NCBI GenBank assembly: GCA_902766345.1
Contig: CACXDK010000190.1
Span: 1-9,090 of the forward strand
Direction of reading: 5' to 3'
Source: an uncultured Spirochaetaceae bacterium
GTDB taxonomy: Bacteria > Spirochaetota > Spirochaetia > Treponematales > Treponemataceae
DNA length: 9,090 nucleotides
Shown here: one piece after another, positions 1 to 6,215 of the stretch
How positions within the stretch are numbered: position 1 is the first letter of the stretch
Layout: each line of letters starts with the position of its first letter
Made by a program: the position numbers and the translations under genes
Notes under the pieces: model-generated
Databases searched by the model: none
What the model was told of the DNA's origin: nothing
The model's input: the letters and a program-made list of their open reading frames with translations, nothing else

Positions 1-74
1 GAATAATTCTCCCAAAAAGCTGGCATAATATTTTAATCTTGTTTCTGATATTATTTTATGATAGGATATAAGGC

Positions 75-479
75 ATGAAACGACTTTGGATTCTTTGTTT
101 ACTATTAATAACATTTATCTTTACAAGTTATGCAGAAGATACAACTCCTGTATCAAAATGGTATACCATAGGATTTAATGACGCTTACAATATTCTTCCA
201 TACAAAAAAGACTACGACATAAATAAATTAGGACGAACTTTAGGGCGCCTTTCACAAAAGAAAAAGCTTACACAGGCTGAAATTGATTTTATCGATGCGG
301 TTGCAGATTATAATGAAGGATATCTGAACGGTTTATATGAAAAATACAGACTGAATAAGACAGCTATTAATGTAAACACACAGCCTGTCAAAGATTTGGA
401 AGGTGATTTGACTTTCTCTGAAATTTCAGTTCCCCTCAAAGAAGAACTAACGCCTAAAACAGAAGAAGATAAAAAATAA
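75..479 (+). CDS. Small secreted protein of unknown function
   Basis: I do not recognise this 134-residue protein. Residues 1-20 look like a Sec signal peptide: Lys-Arg at positions 2-3, a hydrophobic run of about 14 residues (Leu, Ile, Phe), then Ser-Tyr-Ala followed by Glu-Asp, so signal peptidase I would cut after Ala20. There is no Cys at the cleavage site, so it is not an obvious lipoprotein. The mature part is about 114 residues, charged and probably helical in the middle (around 50-95), with a Lys/Glu-rich tail ending Glu-Glu-Asp-Lys-Lys that is likely disordered. A TAGGA Shine-Dalgarno-like motif at 62-66 sits 8 bp before the ATG. It is the only plus-strand gene here and converges on the DUF1508 gene. 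A periplasmic location is an inference; no function can be assigned. Confidence 0.72.
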   Translation: MKRLWILCLLLITFIFTSYAEDTTPVSKWYTIGFNDAYNILPYKKDYDINKLGRTLGRLSQKKKLTQAEIDFIDAVADYNEGYLNGLYEKYRLNKTAINVNTQPVKDLEGDLTFSEISVPLKEELTPKTEEDKK

Positions 480-493
480 TTAATCGAAATACA

Positions 494-523
494 TTGGTTG
501 CAAGTAAAATTACCTGCAACCAA
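494..523. terminator. Hairpin between convergent genes, possible bidirectional terminator
   Basis: Two 14-base arms (494-507 and 510-523) are inverted complements with one difference. Read on the minus strand the odd pair is a G-U wobble, so all 14 positions pair; read on the plus strand it is an A-C mismatch. The hairpin lies between the stop codons of the convergent genes (479 and 533), the usual place for a shared terminator. Neither side has an immediate run of T, so intrinsic termination would be weak by standard criteria. The formal loop is only 2 bases, so the top of the stem would open. Confidence 0.5.
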
Positions 524-532
524 CAGGTCAAT

Positions 533-931
533 TTATTTCTTTTCAGCAGGTTTGCGAACAAGACTTTCGTCTACAATTTTTGCATTAGGTGCATTGCTTG
601 CAATTGATTTTATACCGTTAAGACATCCTGACAAAGCTTTATAACTTTCACCAGTTGCTATAATGCGGCCATTTGTAGCAATAAGGCGGAATCGGTACTC
701 ACCACGCTTGTCTTTATAAACTTGATATTTTGGACGAGGCAGTTCAACATATTTACCTTCTGTCTGGTTCTCAATTTCTGCATTTGCATTTTTTTGAACA
801 CTGGCAATACCAACTTTACATTTTGGCTTCTGAGTATACACTTCTGAAGTAGCAATAATTTCGCCATTTCCAGCGACAAGATTAAACTTGAATCCACCAT
901 CTTTTGTTCTGTTTATAACGAACTTGCCCAT
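533..931 (-). CDS. Tandem DUF1508 (YegP-like) protein
   Basis: This 132-residue protein consists of two copies of the DUF1508 (YegP) domain. Copy 1 spans about residues 2-55 and copy 2 about 67-122. Both share the pattern aromatic/Lys start, Phe-Lys/Arg-Phe, Leu-Val/Ile-Ala, Asn-Gly, Ile-Ile-Ala-Thr, Ser-Glu or Gly-Glu, then a Cys, Gly-Ile and a closing Ala-Lys/Glu-Ile. A short Pro-containing linker joins them and the tail is Lys/Glu-rich. There is no signal peptide or membrane segment, so it is probably cytosolic. The start at 931 was chosen because GGAGG lies 8 bp upstream; the ATG at 946 overlaps that Shine-Dalgarno and is unlikely. It has its own promoter at 994-1022. The family has no firm biochemical function that I know of. 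Confidence 0.9.
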   Translation of the reverse strand: MGKFVINRTKDGGFKFNLVAGNGEIIATSEVYTQKPKCKVGIASVQKNANAEIENQTEGKYVELPRPKYQVYKDKRGEYRFRLIATNGRIIATGESYKALSGCLNGIKSIASNAPNAKIVDESLVRKPAEKK

Positions 932-993
932 TTCCCAAACCTCCATAAAAAGTCAAGCTCTAGCGAGCCGTAGAAATTATCTTTATACCCTAT

Positions 994-1022
994 ATTATAA
1001 ACCTCAATAGGAATATTGGCAA
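994..1022 (-). promoter_or_regulatory. Sigma-70 type promoter for the DUF1508 gene
   Basis: On the minus strand a TTGCCA -35 (1017-1022) and a perfect TATAAT -10 (994-999) are separated by exactly 17 bp. Transcription would start near 987, giving a leader of about 56 nt before the ATG at 931. It lies 45 bp past the sufU stop, so the DUF1508 gene can be expressed independently of the suf operon, although I see no strong terminator between them. Confidence 0.75.
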
Positions 1023-1066
1023 ATATTATTTTTCAGATAAAAGAAGTTCAAAAAAATTACAAACAG

Positions 1067-1546
1067 CTATTTACAAGAATCAGACTCACAGTGAGAAGCG
1101 GAACCGTGTCCGCCAGTAGCATTTTTGGTAAGCATTTCCTGCATTGTATGCCATCCTAATACGGCACACTTTACTCTGGCAGGCATAAAACTTATATTTT
1201 TAAGAGCAGCTGCTTCATCAAGCTCTGCAATCTGTTCATCAGTAGTTTTTCCCTGAATCATATCCATGAAAAGCCCTGCAAGACGCAGGGCTTCTTCTTT
1301 TGTTTTTCCAATAACAGAATCAAGCATTAAATCTACCGATGCCTGACTTATGGCACAACCAGAACCATTAAAAGAACCTTCTGTTATAACCCCGTTTTCA
1401 TCAAGAGAAAGTTGGAGATAAATATTATCCCCACAACTTGGATTTACTCCCTGAAGAGTAAAGGTTGGATTTTCCATAACTCCTTTATGATTAGGATTGA
1501 TATTATGCTCATTTAAGATTTCCTGGTATAATGCCTTCAAGTCCAT
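1067..1546 (-). CDS. sufU: SufU, zinc-dependent sulfur acceptor for SufS
   Basis: SufU accepts persulfide sulfur from SufS and passes it to the SufBCD scaffold in the cytosol. The protein is 159 residues. Zinc-ligand and sulfur-accepting positions are all present: Cys38 and Asp40 in the Pro-Ser-Cys-Gly-Asp motif, Cys64 in Gly-Ser-Gly-Cys-Ala-Ile-Ser, and Cys127 in Arg-Val-Lys-Cys-Ala-Val-Leu. The insert ahead of the last Cys (about 98-118) marks it as SufU rather than IscU. The ATG at 1546 overlaps the sufS stop as TAATG and has GGGG 8 bp upstream; an in-frame GTG at 1564 is less likely. It is last in the suf operon. The odd part is the tail after about residue 140: Gly-Gly-His-Gly, then His152, Cys153 and Cys158, which I do not expect in typical SufU proteins of about 145-150 residues. 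Confidence 0.95.
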   Translation of the reverse strand: MDLKALYQEILNEHNINPNHKGVMENPTFTLQGVNPSCGDNIYLQLSLDENGVITEGSFNGSGCAISQASVDLMLDSVIGKTKEEALRLAGLFMDMIQGKTTDEQIAELDEAAALKNISFMPARVKCAVLGWHTMQEMLTKNATGGHGSASHCESDSCK

Positions 1547-2787
1547 TATTTTAACCCCATCCACTCACGAATATGAGAAACTTTCTCTACAAAAGTTTCA
1601 GCTTCGGCTTCTGTATTATAAAAATACATACTTGCTCTAGCAGTACTGCCTACACCCAATTTCTGCATAAGAGGCTGAGCACAGTGATGTCCAGCTCTTA
1701 TAGCAATATTCTCAGTATCCAAAAGCGTTGCAACATCATGCGGATGAACATCGTCTATTGTGAAAGTAACAATTCCACAATGATTTTCAGCTTTCTTATT
1801 ACCAATAACATGGACAAAAGGCAATTTACTAAAACCATTCATTACAACTTCTGCAAGATGATTATCATTCTTTTCAATAACATCAAAGCCAACATCTTCA
1901 ATGTACTTAATTGCTCTGGCAAGACCCGCAGCATCAGCAGCATTTACAGTACCAGCCTCAAACTTATGTGGCAGTTCTGCATAAGTTGCACTATCACGAG
2001 TTACATATTCAATCATTTCACCGCCAGAAAGGAATGGAGGCATCTGTTCAAAAATCTGTTTTTTACCATACAGAACACCAATTCCCATAGGACCACAAAG
2101 TTTATGTCCACTCAATGCAAAAAAATCTGCATCCATATCCTGCACATCAATTTTCATGTGAGGAGAACTTTGTGCACCATCAATAATAACACAGGCTCCC
2201 TTTCCACCATTTCCAACTTTATGTGCATAAGAAGCAATTTCTTTTACAGGGTTTGTAATGCCAAATACATTGCTAACATGAACAATAGAAACAATTTTTG
2301 TTTTTGCAGTTATCTTTGACTCATACTCTTCTTTGGTAATGACGGCATCATCATTACATTCAAGGAAAACAAGTTTTGCACCTCTTTCACGGCAAACCAT
2401 CTGCCAAGGCAACAGGTTAGAATGATGTTCCATGCAGGAAACAACAATTTCATCACCTTCCTTGATATTATTCAGACCATAACTATAGGCTACAAGATTT
2501 AAGCTTTCCGAAGTATTTCTTGTAAATACAATTTCACAGTCTTCTTTGGCATTCAAAAATCCAGCTACAGTATGTCGTGCATCTTCATAAGCATCTGTAG
2601 CCTTTACACTCAGCCCATAAAGACCACGCAAAGGATTCGCATTGCATTTTGTATAAAAGTCAGATATTGCATCAATAACACACTGAGGACGCTGAGTTGT
2701 AGCAGCATTATCAAAATAGATAAGATTTTTATATTCCGAATTATTCAAAATAGGGAAATCTTTACGATAGGACAATACATTACTCAT
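1546..2787 (-). CDS. sufS: SufS, PLP-dependent cysteine desulfurase
   Basis: SufS removes sulfur from L-cysteine, giving alanine and an enzyme persulfide that is handed to SufU. This is a full-length 413-residue class II (SufS/CsdA-like) desulfurase. PLP would form a Schiff base with Lys229 in Ser-Gly-His-Lys-Leu-Cys-Gly-Pro. Asp203 in Asp-Gly-Ala-Gln and the Glu-His-His-Ser-Asn motif (120-124) fit PLP binding, and Cys369 in Arg-Ala-Gly-His-His-Cys-Ala-Gln-Pro is the persulfide-bearing catalytic residue. Arg384 in the Thr-Ala-Arg-Ala-Ser segment is placed to bind the substrate carboxylate. The short loop around Cys369 is typical of SufS rather than IscS. The ATG overlaps the last 8 bp of sufD, with AAGGAG about 9 bp upstream inside sufD. 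A neighbouring pyridoxal kinase gene could supply the PLP. Confidence 0.97.
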   Translation of the reverse strand: MSNVLSYRKDFPILNNSEYKNLIYFDNAATTQRPQCVIDAISDFYTKCNANPLRGLYGLSVKATDAYEDARHTVAGFLNAKEDCEIVFTRNTSESLNLVAYSYGLNNIKEGDEIVVSCMEHHSNLLPWQMVCRERGAKLVFLECNDDAVITKEEYESKITAKTKIVSIVHVSNVFGITNPVKEIASYAHKVGNGGKGACVIIDGAQSSPHMKIDVQDMDADFFALSGHKLCGPMGIGVLYGKKQIFEQMPPFLSGGEMIEYVTRDSATYAELPHKFEAGTVNAADAAGLARAIKYIEDVGFDVIEKNDNHLAEVVMNGFSKLPFVHVIGNKKAENHCGIVTFTIDDVHPHDVATLLDTENIAIRAGHHCAQPLMQKLGVGSTARASMYFYNTEAEAETFVEKVSHIREWMGLK

Positions 2788-3865
2788 TTACAAATGCTCC
2801 TTCTACAAAATTCAAAATCTGAGTTACAAGAACTTCATCCGGAATATCTTTACAAGCAGAAATAATCTTTGCCCGTATCAAAAGTTTCAGAGCACTTTTT
2901 GCATCTATTCCCCTGCTGTTCATATAAAACAAAATTTCACTACCAAGTCTTCCAACAGAAGAACCGTGCCTACCGTCAACATCCTCTTCCCCACATAAAA
3001 TAACAGGAAGAGTTTTATTCACAACATCAGGATTTAAAAGCAGAACATCTTCCTGCTCATCCCCCTTTGCATCTTTACAGCCTTTAATAAAATCTATTGT
3101 ACCGCGCCAAACTTTAGATGCACTGTCCATAAGAACACCATCTGTGCGCATAAAGCTATCAGTTTCACGACCAGTCTGACGTACAACATAATTTATATCA
3201 AGTGAATGATTTTTATTAACCGCATAACAGATTTTGCTCTTAGAACAAGCCTTGTATCCAGACAGTGCATGAACAGCTCCGTTATAAACATCATTACCGC
3301 CAAGTTCCAGCTGCACAATATCAATACAAGCCCCATCCTCTTCAACAGAGCCTACGGAAACAAAACCTGTATAATTTTCTCCAAGCATATTCACAGTTGC
3401 CAAATGAACAGTTGCATTTGGTTTTGCAAACACTCGGATGCGAATTCCCAAAGAACCTTTGTCAGCTTCAGAGCTGGAATAATCCAATATAAAATAAGAC
3501 TCTGTATTTTCTTCTGCATGAATAACAACATCAGCAACAGAATATTCATCTGCCCCAGCAGCATAAGTCATGCGGACAAAAGATTTTGCATCACTTGAAC
3601 TGGAAACATTAAAATCATACACAGGAATATTAAGTTCTGAAATGACGGCATCAAACTGGGTGTCAAAATCTTTTCCCATACCAGTTTCACAAGCACAATC
3701 CAATACAGCTTTTGATTTTTTTGAAAGCTCAATTCCAGCTGGAAGTTCAGACAAAGAAAAATCGCAACCTTTCTGAACAGAATTCTGCAAATGCGTACGG
3801 TTTATATTCAAATGATTCCATGTTAATGATGGAAACTGGTTTACATCTGTGTTTATATTTGCCAT
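2780..3865 (-). CDS. sufD: SufD, SufBCD scaffold subunit
   Basis: SufD is the SufB paralogue that pairs with it through parallel beta-helix domains to form the cluster assembly scaffold, with two SufC ATPases bound at the C-terminal helices. The protein is 361 residues, shorter than E. coli SufD (423) and with a divergent N-terminal part. The C-terminal core is recognisable: Asp-Val-Asp-Gly-Arg-His-Gly-Ser-Ser-Val-Gly at about 295-305, then Leu-Phe-Tyr-Met-Asn-Ser-Arg-Gly-Ile (312-320), the SufC-binding region. His300 aligns by eye with E. coli His360, implicated in cluster assembly. The ATG at 3865 shares bases with the sufB stop (TGATG) and has AAGGA 8 bp upstream; a GTG one codon earlier is possible but worse placed. 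Its stop lies inside sufS. Confidence 0.93.
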   Translation of the reverse strand: MANINTDVNQFPSLTWNHLNINRTHLQNSVQKGCDFSLSELPAGIELSKKSKAVLDCACETGMGKDFDTQFDAVISELNIPVYDFNVSSSSDAKSFVRMTYAAGADEYSVADVVIHAEENTESYFILDYSSSEADKGSLGIRIRVFAKPNATVHLATVNMLGENYTGFVSVGSVEEDGACIDIVQLELGGNDVYNGAVHALSGYKACSKSKICYAVNKNHSLDINYVVRQTGRETDSFMRTDGVLMDSASKVWRGTIDFIKGCKDAKGDEQEDVLLLNPDVVNKTLPVILCGEEDVDGRHGSSVGRLGSEILFYMNSRGIDAKSALKLLIRAKIISACKDIPDEVLVTQILNFVEGAFVNE

Positions 3866-5277
3866 CACATAGTTCCTTTCATTTCCAGACGAATAAGATT
3901 ATTCATTTCAACAGCATATTCCAAAGGAAGCTCTTTGCTTACTGGATTTGCAAAACCGCTTACTATCATTGCACGGGCTTCTTCTTCGCTAATTCCCCTG
4001 CTCATCAGATAAAAAATTGCCTTATTAGAAATGCGTCCAATTTTTGCTTCATGTCCAACATCACAGTCATCTGTCATGATATTCATGGCAGGAACAGTAT
4101 CAGAACGGCTTTCATCATCAAGCATAAGGCTTTCACAGTTTACGCTAACCTTTGAATGTTTTGCCTCTTTGTTTACAACAATAGAACTTCTATATGTAGA
4201 GATTCCGCCAGACTTGCTTATGGACTTTGTATTTATGACACTTGAAGTATACTTGCCCAAATGAATCATTTTGGCACCAGTATCAAGATTCTGACCATTT
4301 CCTGCAAAAGTAATGCCAGTAAATTCACATCTGGAACTGTCGCCTTTCAAAATTGTAGTTGGATACAGATATGAAATGTGGCTTCCGAAAGATCCGCTAA
4401 CCCATTCCATTGTTGCATTTTCTTCTACAAGGGCACGCTTCGTATTCAAATTGTACATATTCTTAGACCAGTTTTCTATGGTGCTATAGCGTAAATGAGC
4501 GCCCTTTTTTACATACAACTCAACACAACCTGCATGCAAGTTTGCAACATTATATTTTGGAGCAGAACAACCTTCAATAAAATGCAAGTCAGCTCCTTCA
4601 TCAACAATTATAAGCGTATGTTCAAACTGACCCGCACCAGCTGCATTCAAACGGAAATATGACTGCAAAGGAATTTTTACTTTTACACCTTTTGGAACAT
4701 AAACAAAACTGCCACCACTCCACAAAGCTCCGTGAAGGGCTGCAAACTTATGATCTGTAGGAGGAACAAGGTGCATAAAATATTCTTTTACCATTTCAGA
4801 ATATTCACCTTTCAAGGCACTTTCAAAATCGGTGTATACAACCCCCTGCTCAGAAACTTCATCCTTAACATTATGATAGACCAATTCACTATCATACTGA
4901 GCACCTACACCTGCAAGACTTTTACGTTCAGCTTCTGGAATGCCAAGTTTTTCAAAAGTATCTTTTATATCCTTTGGAACATCTTCCCACTTAGCAGCCA
5001 TTTCAGTTTTAGGCTTTACATAAGTTACTATTTTCTGAATATCAAGATCCCTTATATCAGGACCCCAATCAGGTTCATTAGTCTTATTATAAATAGAAAG
5101 ACATTTTAATCTCCATTCCCTCATCCAGTCAGGATCCTGCTTTTCATCACTAATACGTTTTACGATGGAATCATCAAGACCAGCTCTTATCTTATAAAAA
5201 TCTTTTTCGTTTTCTTCAAAGCGAAAATCGTAGAGAGAACGGTTTATGTCTTCAATCTGAGACTTTTCTGATGCCAT
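3865..5277 (-). CDS. sufB: SufB, Fe-S cluster scaffold subunit
   Basis: SufB is the main scaffold on which the nascent Fe-S cluster forms, receiving sulfur from SufU/SufS and working with SufD and the SufC ATPase. The 470-residue length matches the Gram-positive/spirochaete type. Cys381 in Val-Asn-Cys-Glu-Ser-Leu aligns by eye with E. coli Cys405, the acceptor and cluster site, and Glu410 in Gly-His-Glu-Ala aligns with Glu434; the 29-residue spacing is the same. The C-terminal Phe-Tyr-Leu-Met-Ser-Arg-Gly-Ile and Glu-Leu-Pro-Leu-Glu-Tyr-Ala-Val segments are the family's SufC-contacting helices. The ATG at 5277 was chosen because GGAGGT lies 8 bp upstream; an in-frame TTG two codons earlier is an artefact of the open frame. 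It starts 2 bp after the sufC stop and its stop overlaps the sufD start. Confidence 0.97.
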   Translation of the reverse strand: MASEKSQIEDINRSLYDFRFEENEKDFYKIRAGLDDSIVKRISDEKQDPDWMREWRLKCLSIYNKTNEPDWGPDIRDLDIQKIVTYVKPKTEMAAKWEDVPKDIKDTFEKLGIPEAERKSLAGVGAQYDSELVYHNVKDEVSEQGVVYTDFESALKGEYSEMVKEYFMHLVPPTDHKFAALHGALWSGGSFVYVPKGVKVKIPLQSYFRLNAAGAGQFEHTLIIVDEGADLHFIEGCSAPKYNVANLHAGCVELYVKKGAHLRYSTIENWSKNMYNLNTKRALVEENATMEWVSGSFGSHISYLYPTTILKGDSSRCEFTGITFAGNGQNLDTGAKMIHLGKYTSSVINTKSISKSGGISTYRSSIVVNKEAKHSKVSVNCESLMLDDESRSDTVPAMNIMTDDCDVGHEAKIGRISNKAIFYLMSRGISEEEARAMIVSGFANPVSKELPLEYAVEMNNLIRLEMKGTM

Positions 5278-5279
5278 TA

Positions 5280-6119
5280 TCAAAGACCTCCGTTTGCAGC
5301 ATTAGCTTTTACTGCATCCATAGCGGCCTTTGCAGAAGCTGCAAGGCGTTCCCTGCGTTCAGCGTCTTTTATTTCCTGTGGAATGTATTTTTCAAATCCA
5401 TTTTCATTAATTTCTTTTACTAAAGAGCCGTCTCCAGTATGTACAATATGACCTTTTACCATTACATGAGCATAATCAACATGAAGACTTTCAAGAATCT
5501 TTGTAGAGTGAGTAATAATAAGGAGAGAGCCATTTCTTTTCTTCTGGAATTCTTCAATGCCTCTACTTACAGTACGTACTGCATCAACATCAAGACCAGA
5601 ATCTGTTTCATCAAGAATTGCAAGTTTTGGATTAAGCATTAAAAGCTGCAAGATTTCAGATTTCTTTTTTTCTCCACCAGAAAAACCAACATTCAAGTCG
5701 CGTTCTGCATAAGTATGAGCCATGTTCAGAATATCCATTGACTCTTCCATTGCTTTCTTAAACTGAAACAGCTTTACTCTTTCGCCTGTTACCTGCTGCT
5801 GACTTGAGCGTACAAAAGTTTCCAAAGAAATGCCAGGAACTTCCAGAGGGTCTTGGAAACTTAAAAACATACCGGCTTTAGCACGTTTATCTGTGCTATC
5901 TTTGGTAATATCAACACCATCAAAAAGGATTTTTCCTGATGATACGGAGTAATCTGGATTTCCCATAAGTGTGTAGCCAAGAGTTGATTTTCCAGCACCG
6001 TTAGGTCCCATAAGAACATGAATTTCGCCTTTCTTAATGTTCAACTCTATATCACGTAAAATTGGTTTATCTCCAATATTCACACTTAAATTCTGAATTT
6101 CAAGCAGATTATCTGCCAT
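5280..6119 (-). CDS. sufC: SufC, ABC-type ATPase of the SufBCD complex
   Basis: SufC is a soluble ABC ATPase that binds SufB and SufD and drives conformational change during cluster assembly; it is not a transporter despite its fold. Motifs in order are Walker A Gly-Pro-Asn-Gly-Ala-Gly-Lys-Ser-Thr (38-46), Q-loop Gln89, signature Phe-Ser-Gly-Gly-Glu-Lys-Lys-Lys (146-153), Walker B with Asp170-Glu171, and H-loop His204. The Lys-Lys-Lys variant after the signature is typical of SufC. It is first in the operon, with GAGGGG 7 bp before the ATG and a promoter at 6171-6199. At 279 residues it is about 30 longer than the usual 248-250. The extra residues after Lys-Tyr-Ile-Pro-Gln-Glu (244-249) form an Ala/Lys/Arg-rich segment ending Asn-Gly-Gly-Leu, probably an extra helix. 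Confidence 0.97.
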   Translation of the reverse strand: MADNLLEIQNLSVNIGDKPILRDIELNIKKGEIHVLMGPNGAGKSTLGYTLMGNPDYSVSSGKILFDGVDITKDSTDKRAKAGMFLSFQDPLEVPGISLETFVRSSQQQVTGERVKLFQFKKAMEESMDILNMAHTYAERDLNVGFSGGEKKKSEILQLLMLNPKLAILDETDSGLDVDAVRTVSRGIEEFQKKRNGSLLIITHSTKILESLHVDYAHVMVKGHIVHTGDGSLVKEINENGFEKYIPQEIKDAERRERLAASAKAAMDAVKANAANGGL

Positions 6120-6161
6120 AATATTACCCCTCTATAAAATCAAGATTATCCATTAAAACAC

Positions 6162-6215
6162 TAGGTATCAATTATATATTTTTAAATTAATAAAAGCAAT
6201 ATGCATCAATACCTA
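6162..6215 (-). promoter_or_regulatory. Inverted repeat bracketing the suf promoter, candidate operator
   Basis: On the minus strand TAGGTATTGAT (outer edge 6215) and ATTGATACCTA (outer edge 6162) form an inverted repeat. Seven outer positions are exact, and the four inner ones pair as two G-U and two A-T. The left arm covers the stop codon of the kinase gene and the right arm covers the probable suf transcription start, so the two arms enclose the -35 and -10. This could be a paired operator, or an RNA hairpin at the 3' end of the kinase transcript. It has no following T-run, so it is not a good terminator. No known binding consensus was matched. Confidence 0.4.
6171..6199 (-). promoter_or_regulatory. 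Sigma-70 type promoter for the sufCBDSU operon
   Basis: On the minus strand TTGCTT (-35, 6194-6199) and a perfect TATAAT (-10, 6171-6176) are separated by 17 bp of AT-rich sequence. Transcription would start near 6164, leaving a leader of about 45 nt with the GAGGGG Shine-Dalgarno of sufC. The position, in the 93-bp gap after the kinase stop, indicates that suf can be transcribed separately from the kinase gene. Confidence 0.8.

Noticed and set aside
1..74. Promoter for the first plus-strand gene
   Set aside because: TATGAT at 57-62 resembles a -10, but it would leave a leader of only a few bases and has no good -35. The true promoter may lie before the window.
957..968. Short hairpin GCTC-GCTA-GAGC in the DUF1508 leader, followed nearby by TTTTT
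   Set aside because: The stem is only 4 bp and the T-run starts several bases later. It is too weak to call an attenuator or riboswitch.
1023..1066. T-run after the sufU stop as an operon terminator
   Set aside because: Seven T follow the stop, but no GC-containing stem precedes them. I could not support a terminator.
1573..2319. Long plus-strand open frame (248 codons) opposite sufS
   Set aside because: It lies entirely antisense to the well-supported sufS gene. Its composition (rich in Ser, Asn, Ile, Cys, Phe) is that of a shadow frame and it has no recognisable domain.
3206..4155. Plus-strand open frames opposite sufD and sufB
   Set aside because: They are antisense to sufD and sufB, with low-complexity, Cys/His/Asn-rich translations and no homology that I recognise.
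6120..6212. Fur, PerR or IscR box at the suf promoter
   Set aside because: The AT-rich spacer invites such matches, but no stretch fits a known consensus well enough. Only the TAGGTAT dyad is reported.
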